Positions 45,164-53,803 are shown, numbered from the stretch's first letter. The stretch: 64,000 nucleotides of DNA from Arthrobacter sp. (GCA_031277795.1 JAITLQ010000008.1:78826-142825), one strand, 5' to 3'. Notes: generated by a model not told the origin, from the letters alone. Translations and numbers: made by a program.

Positions 45164-45505
45164 GTGGTCGGTTCGCCCTCCGAAACCCTCGAACTCGTGG
45201 TGGGCAACGTGGGTTGTTCCTTCGTCGCTGACGGGGGCGGGGCGACGATCACCCTGCCCGCGACGGATGCGAACCTCGGCTTCGACCGTGACAACGCAGG
45301 GCAGGCAATCATCCCCACCGAACCGATGAATGTCTGGGTCGTACTGAGTGGCCCGCAGACCGCGCTCCTCGGTGGTCCGCTGATCCGCCGTGGCGCCGTG
45401 GGCAACGAAGGCGAAACCGCGCGCGTAAGGGTGTGGCTCTGGCGCTCGGATTACCTGAGCGGGCGGCCGTCGCCTGAAGCGCGAGTTTGCGTCTCGGGCA
45501 AGTGA
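45164..45505 (+). CDS. Hypothetical beta-rich protein or remnant (113 aa)
   Basis: A 113-residue frame with strand-like segments (SETLELVVGNVGCSFVADGG, GQAIIPTEPMNVWVVLSG, TARVRVWLWRSDYLSG) and no membrane helix. It starts with GTG and lacks a clear ribosome site. An upstream frame ends in SPTGFHEWSV, similar to STGFDEWNVQ near 46560, which suggests the region once held related genes. It could be a secreted beta-sandwich protein that lost its signal peptide. Confidence 0.3.
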   Translation: MVGSPSETLELVVGNVGCSFVADGGGATITLPATDANLGFDRDNAGQAIIPTEPMNVWVVLSGPQTALLGGPLIRRGAVGNEGETARVRVWLWRSDYLSGRPSPEARVCVSGK

Positions 45506-46652
45506 GCGGACTGCCCGGAGACTTCCGTCTGGACGCCGGAAGGAGGCAGCCCGGGCCTTGTTGCGCCGAGGCGGGTGAGGCCGTGCGTTGGCGGTGGCCG
45601 CGATCTACGGTCAAACCGCCTGCAACCGCACTGCCGGTTCAACTCATGGGCGCCAGGCTGATCTCAAGGAGAACGGTGCTCGCCCGAATGGGGGAATCGC
45701 CGCGTCCTGCACGTTGAAGCGCAAGGTCCACATCATCGCCGTAGTGATCTCGAACGCTGAACTCGGCGCCGCCATCACGCTCAATGTGGACGTGGGCAAC
45801 GCCAACAGCCTCACCCGCAAGTGGAGCGACGCATGGGCGGGTACCTCCTTCGGTCGCCTTGCATCGGGGGTCCACGGGAAAGGTTGGGAGTCGCATGACG
45901 TGGACGGCCCCTTCGTCTGGGCGGGGGTGCCCTCCGTGGTCCCGGGGCGAGCGCGCCGCCTGTGGCGTCCGGCTCAGTGTCGGCATCGGACATGGCTTCG
46001 GTGGCCTCGGAATGGGGCCCGCCTCTGACGGCTTCGGGGTCCGAGTTCACGCCTGTTGCGCCGCCGGGCGACTTGACGGCTCCCCCGGCCCCGGAGCCGT
46101 CTCGGTCCTCGAGCGCGAGGAATGGCCCCTCCTCTCCGGGCGCGTCTTAGACCGGGACGCCCTCCAACCATGCCACCTCAAAGATCACATCTTCAGAAAA
46201 CTCGCCCAGGCCCTTGTGTGAGGCATTCATATAGATAGACTAACTATCTGCAAGCAACGCGATGAGTTGATCGGGGGTGGTGACTTCAGTGATAGAGCGG
46301 AGCACGGGCTCGGATGGCCTGGAGTTGCGGGCCTCTCCGATGCGGTTCTTGCCTGTGGAGAGGTGTCCTCCCGAAGGCGCATGCTGTGCAGCTTGGCACA
46401 ATCGCAGTTGCCGAGCTTCGAGGGGTGTGCTCGGCCTGGCTTTTCCTGTTCCACCGGCGCTTGCGCGTGGCGTTGTGGTGCGGGACGGCACGTCGAAGCA
46501 GGCCGTCGGGGCGGAACTTGTCGCGGGGATCCGTCCCCGGATGGAAAGGAATCTCTCGACGGGCTTCGACGAATGGAACGTCCAGCTCGACGTGAGGGTG
46601 GGCTGAGGAGTCTGTTCCCGCCCCGTCGATCAAGTTCAACAGCTAGAACAAA
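45506..46652. other. Decayed region with gene remnants
   Basis: About 1.1 kb without a gene I can support. Short frames contain recognisable-looking but broken pieces: VVISNAELGAAITLNVDVGN near 45740-45800 and NLSTGFDEWNVQLDVRVG ending at 46606. These resemble, loosely, pieces around 45120-45200. A purine-rich, AT-richer stretch at 46220-46260 and around 46630 may carry the promoter of the MarR gene. Confidence 0.4.
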
Positions 46653-47138
46653 GTGAGTGTTCTGATGTATTGGAACCCCGATACCGCCGGTCTTTCGCCA
46701 GAAAGCGTGGATCTGCTCGAGGAATTGCGGCTCTACCGACAATCAAACGAGCAAATGAGGGTCAAGGTCCGCGACGATATGGGTCTCGGAGACAAGGATC
46801 TCGAGACGCTTCGCTTGGTGTTGGATGCCCACCACGAGGGGAAGTACCTGCGGCAACAAGACCTCGCTCATCGCCTCCACATTACGGGTGCCTCCGTCAG
46901 TGCCTTGGTGGACCGGCTCGCCAACCGGGGCTTCCTCACCAGGCAGCGCCACCCGGACGACCGCCGCTCGGTGGCGCTTATGCCCACTGCCAAGACCACG
47001 GGAGAAGTGGAGGCCACGCTCCGGTCCATGCAGGTGCGCATGCTGGACGCCACCGAACAACTCAGCGCTGACCACAAGCTCGTAGTGCTGGGCTTCCTGA
47101 AAACTCTCAACGGCACGTCCGGACGGGGAGAAGAGTAG
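46653..47138 (+). CDS. MarR-family transcriptional regulator, 161 aa
   Basis: A winged helix-turn-helix regulator: LAHRLHITGASVSALVDRLA (recognition helix), NRGFLTRQRHPDDRRSVALM (wing, with the diagnostic D-R-R), then a C-terminal dimerisation helix. It is of the usual length. The start is GTG at 46653 or, four codons on, ATG 46665. It is followed by two small stress-type genes, which it may control. Confidence 0.85.
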   Translation: MSVLMYWNPDTAGLSPESVDLLEELRLYRQSNEQMRVKVRDDMGLGDKDLETLRLVLDAHHEGKYLRQQDLAHRLHITGASVSALVDRLANRGFLTRQRHPDDRRSVALMPTAKTTGEVEATLRSMQVRMLDATEQLSADHKLVVLGFLKTLNGTSGRGEE

Positions 47139-47266
47139 GGGCCGCCGCGGCGTTCACACCCCGGCCACGCAGCCACCTCACAATTTGAACGTCCCGCCGC
47201 CCAATGCGGCGGGTAGCCAGTCGCTTGCGGGACCCGCTTGCGGCATCACATGAAGGGGACCTCATC

Positions 47267-47536
47267 ATGGGTTTCATCGGTTGGATTGTCTTGGGCCTCA
47301 TTGCCGGCGCGATCGCTAAGGCCATCCTCCCTGGCAAGCAGGGTGGCGGCTGGATTGCCACCCTCATCCTGGGAGTGGTCGGCGCTCTGCTTGGCGGCTG
47401 GATCGGTCAGGCCGTGTTTAACGCGGACGTGGACAAGTTCTTCTCCCTGTCCTCATGGCTATTGGCCATCCTTGGCTCGCTCATCGTCCTGGTCATCTGG
47501 GGCTTTATCACGGGCCGCAACAAGAACAAGGCCTGA
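47267..47536 (+). CDS. GlsB/YeaQ/YmgE-family membrane protein, 89 aa
   Basis: A small three-helix membrane protein of the transglycosylase-associated/GlsB family linked to general stress. It shows the Gly-rich pattern FIGWIVLGLIAGAIAKAILP, GGGWIATLILGVVGALLGGW and a third helix LLAILGSLIVLVIWGFITG before GRNKNKA. The ATG at 47267 has AAGGGGA 8 bases upstream. It lies next to csbD-like, a common stress pair. Confidence 0.93.
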   Translation: MGFIGWIVLGLIAGAIAKAILPGKQGGGWIATLILGVVGALLGGWIGQAVFNADVDKFFSLSSWLLAILGSLIVLVIWGFITGRNKNKA

Positions 47537-47591
47537 GGCGCGGGGTCAACGCGCCTGACGTAGAAACACCATTACAGAGAAGGAGTGCATC

Positions 47592-47765
47592 ATGAGCCTG
47601 GCAGACAAGGCTAAGAACACCGCCGACAAGGTGGCAGGCAAGGTGAAGGAAGCCGCCGGCAAGGTCACCGACAACGAGAAGCTGGAAGCCGAGGGGCAAG
47701 CCCAGCAGGCCAAGGGTGATATCAAGCAGGCGGGCGAGAACATCAAGGACGCCTTCAAGAAGTAA
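47592..47765 (+). CDS. CsbD-family general stress protein, 57 aa
   Basis: A short, Lys/Glu/Ala-rich hydrophilic protein with the CsbD pattern (ADKVAGKVKEAAGKVTDNEK, LEAEGQAQQAKGDIKQAGEN). Family members are small stress-induced proteins controlled by sigma-B in firmicutes. The ATG at 47592 has AAGGAG 6 bases upstream. It lies 55 bases behind the YeaQ-like gene and is followed by a terminator. Confidence 0.93.
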   Translation: MSLADKAKNTADKVAGKVKEAAGKVTDNEKLEAEGQAQQAKGDIKQAGENIKDAFKK

Positions 47766-47777
47766 GTCATGCACGCG

Positions 47778-47814
47778 CCAAGGGGCCCGGGTTACGAAGA
47801 CCCGGGCCCCTTGG
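47778..47814. terminator. 15-bp hairpin between csbD and the metallophore-uptake operon
   Basis: A perfect 15-bp stem (47778-47792 with 47800-47814) with a 7-base loop, between convergent genes. It likely serves both. Confidence 0.75.
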
Positions 47815-47829
47815 TGCCTGCTGTTCGGC

Positions 47830-48897
47830 TCAGCGGTCGTGAATCTTCTGGGAGATGAGCTCCACGGCATCCACATTGCCCAGCGTGCCGGGCAGGAGAT
47901 TTGCTGAGGGGACGGCCACGAGACGGTTCTCCTTCACCGCGGTGACCTGCGGGAAGGTCTCGCGCAGGTGCGCCTCGATGGAGGCGGTCTGGGGGTCACC
48001 CGTCGTGGCAAAGACGATGGCGTCCGGGTTCAGGCTCGCGACCTGCTCGGGGGAGACGGCGGCGGCGAAGAAGCTCTCGAAGAGCTTGTCGTCCGGGCTG
48101 AACACGTTCTTGCCGCCCGCCTGCTTGATGATGTCCGCTTCGATCCCGGCGCCGATCGCCGAGAGGCTCTTGCCGTCCACGAACAGCTGCGCCACCGTGG
48201 GCGCGGTGGCCGAGGCGTTGGCCCGGCTCACGGCGGCGAGGCGATCCCTGACCTGCTTGCTCAGCTGCGCCGCCTGCTGAGGCGTGCGGAAAATGGAGCC
48301 CAGGTTGTCGATGTCGGTCACGAGGTCCGTCACCACGGCGCTGGCGCGGCGATCCGCACAGCCGCCCGTGGCGATGTACGCCTGGGCTCCTGCCTTCTTG
48401 AGCTGCTCCACGCTCGCGTAGCCCTGCTCCGCCGTGAACTCGTAGCTGGTGGGGGAGAGCACCAGATCCGGGTTGACCGAGAGCAGCTCCTCGCGGGCAG
48501 GCGGCTCGCCCTTGCTGAGCACCTTGACCTGCTCCGCCTGGCTCGCCACGTCGGCCGGCAGTGCCTGCAGGCCTGTCTGCGCCTGGCCCACAAGGGTCTT
48601 GCCCACGCCGAGGCGCAGGAGCAGTTCCGTCTGGGCGGGGCTGAGGCCCACGGCGCGCTGCGGCGCCTCGGCAAACGTGAGCTCGGCGCCGCAGTTCGTG
48701 ATGCTGACCGGGCCGCTCGCCGTGGCGGAGCCGCCGGTGGCCCCCGCGGTTCCGGAGCTTGCCGCTCCGGAACTTTCGCCCGCGGGCGGCGGGGCCGTGA
48801 CGGACTGGCCGCAGGCGCTCAACGCCAGCAGGAAGGCACCGGCGGCGCCCACGAGCGCCAGACGCGAGGACAGAGTGTTGCGGGAGAGAGCGTTCAT
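47830..48897 (-). CDS. FecB/BtuF-type metal-chelate substrate-binding lipoprotein, 355 aa
   Basis: A class III (TroA-like fold) periplasmic-type binding lipoprotein, as used for Fe-siderophores, heme or cobalamin. The lipobox is LSAC (Cys29), followed by a Ser/Gly/Thr-rich linker. The binding domain begins SITNCGAELTFAEAPQRAVG, followed by SPAQTELLLRLGVGKTLVG and a backbone helix LGSIFRTPQQAAQLSKQVRD. It is the last gene of the minus operon and overlaps the ATPase gene by 4 bases. Context (divergent azole-RiPP genes) suggests that its ligand is the metal complex of the RiPP. Confidence 0.93.
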   Translation of the reverse strand: MNALSRNTLSSRLALVGAAGAFLLALSACGQSVTAPPPAGESSGAASSGTAGATGGSATASGPVSITNCGAELTFAEAPQRAVGLSPAQTELLLRLGVGKTLVGQAQTGLQALPADVASQAEQVKVLSKGEPPAREELLSVNPDLVLSPTSYEFTAEQGYASVEQLKKAGAQAYIATGGCADRRASAVVTDLVTDIDNLGSIFRTPQQAAQLSKQVRDRLAAVSRANASATAPTVAQLFVDGKSLSAIGAGIEADIIKQAGGKNVFSPDDKLFESFFAAAVSPEQVASLNPDAIVFATTGDPQTASIEAHLRETFPQVTAVKENRLVAVPSANLLPGTLGNVDAVELISQKIHDR

Positions 48898-49706
48898 GCG
48901 GTGGTTTCCTTCTGATGCGGTGGTGTTGGTTCTTCGCCGGAGTCCGTCCGGGGAAGCGGGTCGAGGAGCAGGCGTGTCCCGGCGCCGCTCGGGGCAGGCA
49001 CGGCGGTGGCATGCACGCCGAAGACCGTGCGGATGGTCTGCTCGGTGAGCACCTCAGAGGGTGTGCCGTACGCGTACCGGGTGCCCTGATGCAGCACGGC
49101 CACCAGGTCGCAACTGCGGGCAGCGAGGTCCAGGTCATGCAGGGCAATCACGCTGGTGCGGCCCGCAGCGCGCACCAAGCGAAGCAGGTCGAACTGGTGG
49201 GCGATGTCCAGATGATTGGTGGGCTCGTCCAGCACCAGCACCGGGGCGTCCTGGGCCAGGATCCGCGCGAACGTGACGCGCTGGCGCTCGCCGCCTGAGA
49301 GGTCGGCGAAGGAACGCGTGGCCAGACCGAGCGCGCCCACGCGCTCCAGGGAGGCCATCACCACGGCGTGGTCGCGATCCGAGGTGCCCCATGCCGCGTG
49401 CGGGGTGCGCCCCAGCATCACCACGTCGTACACGAGCATCTCGAAGTCGGCGCTGAACTCCTGCGCCATGTGGGCCACGGTCCGCGCCACCTCCTCGCGC
49501 CGCATGGCGGAGAGCTCGGTCTCGCCCACGCGCACGGAGCCGGTGATGGGGAGCAGGCGGGATAGGGCGCCGAGGAGCGTGGACTTGCCGCCGCCATTGC
49601 CGCCCAGCACGCCGAGGACGGCGCCGTCCGGCACGTCGAGCGAGACGTTGCGCAGCACCTGCTTTGAGCCGCGGCGCACACCGAGGTCGTTCACCGTCAG
49701 CCTCAC
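48894..49706 (-). CDS. FecE/BtuD-type ABC transporter ATPase, 270 aa
   Basis: Has Walker A GGNGGGKST (note GGGKS instead of the common SGKS), Q-loop MAQEFSADFEMLV, signature LSGGERQRVTFARIL, Walker B VLVLDEPTNHLDI and H-loop IALHDLDLAARS. These are the features of the metal-chelate import ATPases. The start is GTG at 49706, overlapping the permease stop. The last 30 residues are a polar tail. It powers the importer with the permease upstream and the binding protein downstream. Confidence 0.93.
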   Translation of the reverse strand: MRLTVNDLGVRRGSKQVLRNVSLDVPDGAVLGVLGGNGGGKSTLLGALSRLLPITGSVRVGETELSAMRREEVARTVAHMAQEFSADFEMLVYDVVMLGRTPHAAWGTSDRDHAVVMASLERVGALGLATRSFADLSGGERQRVTFARILAQDAPVLVLDEPTNHLDIAHQFDLLRLVRAAGRTSVIALHDLDLAARSCDLVAVLHQGTRYAYGTPSEVLTEQTIRTVFGVHATAVPAPSGAGTRLLLDPLPRTDSGEEPTPPHQKETTA

Positions 49707-50791
49707 TTGGCACCCCCCTGGCGGCGCAGCAACCAGAGGAAGAACGGGGCGCCGGTCACGGCCGTGAGGATGCCGAGCGGCACCTCGGTTGGCTGGGCCA
49801 CGGTGCGGGAGAGGAGATCGGCCGCCACGAGGAAGACCGCGCCGCCGAGCAGGGCCACGGGCACGAGGCGCCGGTGATCCGGTCCCACGAGCAGGCGAGC
49901 GATGTGCGGCACCACGAGGCCAACGAAGCCCACGCCGCCGGCCACGGACACCGCGGCTCCCGTCACGAGCGCCGCGACCACGAGGGTCTGGGTGCGCACG
50001 CGCTGCACGTCCACGCCGAGGCCGGCCGCCACCGCGTCTCCCGCGAGCAGGGCGTTGAGCGAGCGGGTGCGCGCCGCCGTGAACACGACGGCCACCAGGA
50101 GGGCGGCTGCGGGCAGGATGACGCTGGAGAGCGTGGCGGCGGAGACCGAACCGAGCAGGAAGAAGAGGATGCCGTAGACGTTTTGCGCCTCGGTGGTGAT
50201 GGTGAGGTAGCTGGTGAGGGCGCTGAACAGCGCGCCCAGCGCCACGCCGGCCAGGATCAACCGCTCCGGCGTGATCCGCCCGCGCCGCCGCGAGAGGAAA
50301 TACACCGCGATGGTGGCCACGAGCGCACCGAGGAAGGCCGACGTGCCCAGCACCCACGTGGCCGCGGCGAAGCCCAGCACAATCGCGGAGGCGGCGCCGA
50401 GGCCGGCCCCGGCGGAGACCCCGAGGATGTACGGCTCAGCCAGCGGGTTGCGCACCACCACCTGCAGCAGCGCACCCGCCAGCGCGAGGCACGCGCCGAC
50501 CACGGCCGCCAGGAGCGCGCGCGGCAGGCGGAACTGCCACACGGCGGTGTCTTGCAGCACGGTGTAGCTGCCATCGCTCATCCATGGCATGCCGGGCACC
50601 AGGTGTCCGAGGATGAGACGAGCGGCGTCCAGGAGCGAGACCTGGACGGTGCCGACGGCCACGGAGGCGACGAGCAGGGCCACGAGCGCGATCGCGAGCA
50701 GGGGGACGAGGAGGCGGGCAGCGCGGCGGCCGGGGAGAACGGGGCGCTCGGCCGCGGTGACGCCGGGTGGAGCAAGGGACGGTGGGGTCAC
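49703..50791 (-). CDS. FecCD/BtuC-type metal-chelate ABC permease, 362 aa
   Basis: A ten-helix FecCD-family permease with QFRLPRALLAAVVGACLALA, VVVRNPLAEPYILGVSAGAG, and the ATPase-coupling region VGFVGLVVPHIARLLVGPDH. A single permease gene implies a homodimeric channel. The start GTG at 50791 has AAAGGA 8 bases upstream and overlaps the stop of the peptidase gene by 4 bases, placing all five genes in one operon. Confidence 0.93.
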   Translation of the reverse strand: MTPPSLAPPGVTAAERPVLPGRRAARLLVPLLAIALVALLVASVAVGTVQVSLLDAARLILGHLVPGMPWMSDGSYTVLQDTAVWQFRLPRALLAAVVGACLALAGALLQVVVRNPLAEPYILGVSAGAGLGAASAIVLGFAAATWVLGTSAFLGALVATIAVYFLSRRRGRITPERLILAGVALGALFSALTSYLTITTEAQNVYGILFFLLGSVSAATLSSVILPAAALLVAVVFTAARTRSLNALLAGDAVAAGLGVDVQRVRTQTLVVAALVTGAAVSVAGGVGFVGLVVPHIARLLVGPDHRRLVPVALLGGAVFLVAADLLSRTVAQPTEVPLGILTAVTGAPFFLWLLRRQGGAK

Positions 50792-52554
50792 GAAGGGGTC
50801 CTTTCGGGTGCGAGAGTCGGGCGCACCACGCCACCCGTCGCCGCCGCGGCGAAGGAAAGGCAGGCGGCGCCGAGGCGGCGCAGGGCGGAGAGGGAATTCG
50901 CGGCGTGGCCGGCGCACGGAACCACGTGCAGCCGCGCGCGAAGCCCGCGCGAGCGCAACAGGCGCACGAGCTCCTCGGTGTCCCGCGAGCCCACGCGCGC
51001 GTCGGCGGCCATCACCGCGCCGAGATAGGGCGGGCAGTGGCCGGGCGGGAGGTCGGCGGCGCGGCGCAGCGGCGAGAGCTCGCGCAGGGCGGCGCGTCCC
51101 TCCGGGGTCTCGCTGGACGGAAACTCGTTGAGCCACAGGCTCCCGAGCGGGTGCTCGTTCAGGCGTTCGAGGTCGAGCGGAGCCGCCGTGGTGATGAGGC
51201 CGGCGCAGAGTCGGCGCCCGTCGAAGGCGCTCGCCGCGGCGACGACTCCGCCGAGTGAACCGCCGGCCAGCACCACGGGCGCCGCCGGGACGCCGGGCAG
51301 GCCATGCAGGCTCAGCTGCTCGACGACGCGGCTCAGGTCCCACACGGCGCGCACCTTGAGTGAGCCCTTGGCCTGCTCCCACCAGGACCGGCCGCGTTCG
51401 TCGCCGCCGCGGATCTGCGCATGGGCGACCACGCCTCCGGCCCGAACCCACGCGGCGTGGCTCGGCTCATAGACGGGCAGGTGCGGCTCGCCGAAGCCGC
51501 CGTAGCAGCTGAGCAGCACGGGGCGCCGGGTGGCCGGCCCCGGGGGGAGGCTCAGTACCACGTCGATGATCGCGCCGTCCTCCGCCATGACGCCGTGCCG
51601 CAGGGTGTGCCCCAGGTCGGAGGGGGCTAGGGGCGAGGCCTCGAGAGCGTCGAGGCGGCAGAGCCGGGGCGGTTCGAGGGCGCTCTCCCAGCGCAGCACC
51701 TCCTCGCCGCGGTGCAGGGCGAGTCCACTCACCACGCCGCCTTCCACCCACGCCGGAAGCTCGACGGCGCGCGCGTCGGTGACGCCGGCGCCGTCGAGCC
51801 GGAGCAGGGAGGGGCGTCCCTCCCGTTGCTCCGCGATCGTCACCCCAGCGGGGGTGGCGAGGGCATCGATGACGCGCGCGTCACCGGCCGAGTGTTCCCA
51901 CAGCACCCGGCCGGTCAGCGGGTCGAAGCCGCGGGCGGCGCGCGCGGAGCGCACCACGGCGTGGTTGCGCAGGGTTGATACGCCGCGCACGCTCGGCAGG
52001 CTGAGCTCCCAGGACGAGGGGACCGGCGACCGGCGCGGGGCCAAAACTGGGCGGGGCGCCGGGCGCAGGCGGGTGGGCTCGCCCGGAACGCTGATGGCCA
52101 GCAGCGGCCCCCACGGCCCCTCGAAGAGGCGCCAGCGCTCACCGGGGGGGACGGGGCAGACGCCGCGCAGTCGACGGCCCGGCATCACCCGGTACAGCCG
52201 CGCCTCCGGGGTGGAGACCACCAGGAAGTCGCCGCTCACGGGGTCGTAGACGGGGGCGTCGTGACGGAAGACGGCCGCGGCCATCCGCGTGGCCCGCCGC
52301 TCGCGGGTGTGTACGAGCCAGAGGCGCGAGGCCTCGTCCGGAGTCGACACCATGACGGCGGCCCACAGGCCGTTGTCGCCGACGGCCAGGGCCGTCGGCG
52401 CTCCGGCGGGTTGCCACAGCGGTTCCCGGGAGGGGTAACGGCACAGGGCGGCGTGCTCGGCCCCGGCCGCGCGCAGGAGGACGAGCCCGCGCTGAGGCAG
52501 GCCGACGACGGGCGCCTCCTCTGCGGCGATGGCCGCCTCCCACTCGGCGCTCAT
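50788..52554 (-). CDS. Prolyl-oligopeptidase-family (S9) serine peptidase, 588 aa
   Basis: An N-terminal beta-propeller-like region (about residues 1-330) precedes an alpha/beta-hydrolase catalytic domain. The triad is readable: Ser433 in GGSLGG, Asp518 in AADARV and His550 in AGHAAN; the family block RPVLLSCYGGFG, HAQIRGGDERGRSWW is intact. S9A enzymes cut short peptides after proline. No signal peptide is seen, so it acts in the cytosol. It is co-transcribed with the importer; it may hydrolyse the re-imported peptide to release its metal, or trim the precursor, whose single proline is residue 29. The ATG at 52554 overlaps the upstream stop; the frame upstream of it is not family-like. Confidence 0.88.
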   Translation of the reverse strand: MSAEWEAAIAAEEAPVVGLPQRGLVLLRAAGAEHAALCRYPSREPLWQPAGAPTALAVGDNGLWAAVMVSTPDEASRLWLVHTRERRATRMAAAVFRHDAPVYDPVSGDFLVVSTPEARLYRVMPGRRLRGVCPVPPGERWRLFEGPWGPLLAISVPGEPTRLRPAPRPVLAPRRSPVPSSWELSLPSVRGVSTLRNHAVVRSARAARGFDPLTGRVLWEHSAGDARVIDALATPAGVTIAEQREGRPSLLRLDGAGVTDARAVELPAWVEGGVVSGLALHRGEEVLRWESALEPPRLCRLDALEASPLAPSDLGHTLRHGVMAEDGAIIDVVLSLPPGPATRRPVLLSCYGGFGEPHLPVYEPSHAAWVRAGGVVAHAQIRGGDERGRSWWEQAKGSLKVRAVWDLSRVVEQLSLHGLPGVPAAPVVLAGGSLGGVVAAASAFDGRRLCAGLITTAAPLDLERLNEHPLGSLWLNEFPSSETPEGRAALRELSPLRRAADLPPGHCPPYLGAVMAADARVGSRDTEELVRLLRSRGLRARLHVVPCAGHAANSLSALRRLGAACLSFAAAATGGVVRPTLAPERTPS

Positions 52555-53765
52555 CGTCCCAATCCATCGGCGTGCGCCGGGGCCGCACCGGCGGTGTCCT
52601 CCCGGAAGAAGGCGATGCCGCCCTCGTCGAGCGAGGTGGGGACGGCCAGGGTGCGCATGGGCGAACCGTGACGAGCAGCGTCCAGCACGTGCACCTGGGC
52701 GTCCCCGCCGCGGGTCACGGCGATCCAGCGCCCGTCGGCGCTCACGGCCACGCTGCGGCGCTGGGCCGGGGCGCCGGCGATCCCCTCCCACGGGACGTGC
52801 CCGGGGCGGGGGGAACCTGACAACGTGGGCAGGGTGCGGGTCTCGGCCAGCCTCCAGCCGCCGGCGTCGCGGCGCAGCACGCTCAGGTGGTCGCCGTCGG
52901 GATGAATCGTGGCGATGGCCGCCGTGTCGCCGCCCAGGCCGAAGCGGAAGGCGAGCCCCGGCGGGAGCTCAAGCGAGCGCGCCCGACCGCTGTGCAGGTC
53001 GATCCAGGCCAAGGCGTTGCCCCAGTCGGCCCAGCGGCTGGGGTCTCCCGGGCCGGAGCGGAGGACGCCGAGGGCGTGGCCTGTCTCGGCGTCCAGGCGG
53101 AGGTAATGCGCGCGGCCCGGGGAGGGCCAGGGCACGATCCCTGCGACCTCAGGGCGGCCGTTGCGCACGCGGAAGCGCTCGAGGCCGCGCGAGGTCGCCG
53201 TGGCAAACAGCTCACCGGCGGCCACGTCGCCGTGACCGTCCGGCGCGAGGTCCTCGCACTGCTCGCCGCGCAGCGGTGGGACGTGGGGGCCAAGGGCGAG
53301 GAGCTCGTCGATCCTGATGGCCTCGATGGCACCCGGCTCGCGGTGGCGCAGCACGGCGGTCAGTTCCCCGGTGGCCGCGTCCTTCACCCATCCGACGCCC
53401 GGCTCGCCGGGCCGGGTGCGGAAGCGCGCCGCGACGCCGTACTCCAGGTCAACGAAGCTCGCGACCGGGTTCCAGGGATCCAGGTCCAGGCCGAGGCCGG
53501 GGGTGATGAGCGCCAGCCGACCGCTCGGGTCCACGGCCACGTGCTCCGCCGGGACAGCCGTGGAGATGCGCGTGCTCCCCGACGGGGTGTCCAGCACGAC
53601 CTCACCGGCCGCCTCGTCGATCCACACGGCCAGCTCGGGGCTCGCCTGGGCCACGCCGGCGTGCTCGGACAACACGCCGGTGTCGACCGTCGTGAGGGCG
53701 TTGCGGAAGAGCCGGTAGAGGACGCCGGCGCGGTGATCTGCGAGGTAGAGGGGAGGAGCATTCAC
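52551..53765 (-). CDS. Beta-propeller-like protein of the RiPP-uptake operon, 404 aa
   Basis: A protein of repeated short strands with WD/propeller character (for example VAVDPSGRLALITPG, RSVAVSADGRWIAVTRGG, AATSRGLERFRVRN) and no signal peptide or helices of membrane type. It resembles the propeller half of prolyl oligopeptidases without the hydrolase domain, and lies directly before such a peptidase with a 4-base overlap, so it may be a partner subunit or a ligand-binding chaperone. The start GTG at 53765 lacks a ribosome site; a promoter predicted 7-12 bases upstream makes a leaderless transcript likely. No family name can be given. Confidence 0.7.
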   Translation of the reverse strand: MNAPPLYLADHRAGVLYRLFRNALTTVDTGVLSEHAGVAQASPELAVWIDEAAGEVVLDTPSGSTRISTAVPAEHVAVDPSGRLALITPGLGLDLDPWNPVASFVDLEYGVAARFRTRPGEPGVGWVKDAATGELTAVLRHREPGAIEAIRIDELLALGPHVPPLRGEQCEDLAPDGHGDVAAGELFATATSRGLERFRVRNGRPEVAGIVPWPSPGRAHYLRLDAETGHALGVLRSGPGDPSRWADWGNALAWIDLHSGRARSLELPPGLAFRFGLGGDTAAIATIHPDGDHLSVLRRDAGGWRLAETRTLPTLSGSPRPGHVPWEGIAGAPAQRRSVAVSADGRWIAVTRGGDAQVHVLDAARHGSPMRTLAVPTSLDEGGIAFFREDTAGAAPAHADGLGR

Positions 53766-53782
53766 GCCGCCAGGCTACTTGC

Positions 53783-53803
53783 TATTGAGAATGATTCTCA
53801 ATA
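53783..53803. promoter_or_regulatory. Perfect 21-bp Fur-superfamily palindrome shared by both RiPP operons (Zur/Fur box)
   Basis: A perfect palindrome around base 53793 with core TGAGAATGATTCTCA. It matches the 7-1-7 Fur-family pattern TGAnAATnATTnTCA and is close to actinobacterial Zur boxes (TGAAAATGATTTTCA-like). It fills the spacer of a plus-strand promoter (TTGCTA at 53779, TACGGT at 53802, 17-base spacer). On the minus strand it overlaps TTGAGA with TAGCCT 18 bases on. Repressor binding would therefore block both divergent promoters. In actinobacteria iron is mostly handled by DtxR/IdeR with a different box, so zinc (Zur) is the better guess. Confidence 0.8.

Noticed and set aside
45588..46028. 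A 146-codon frame in the decayed region
   Set aside because: Changes character mid-way, has no ribosome site, and only a short segment looks protein-like; described as part of the remnant region instead.
47830..50791. FecBCD genes considered as a vitamin B12 importer with a cobalamin riboswitch
   Set aside because: No riboswitch-like leader is seen; the promoter gap is only about 100 bases and is filled by the Fur-type palindrome, and the neighbours are RiPP genes, not cobalamin genes.
53783..53803. Palindrome considered as a DtxR/IdeR iron box
   Set aside because: The half-site TGAGAAT does not match the TTAGGTTAG-type DtxR pattern; the 7-1-7 Fur-family spacing fits much better.
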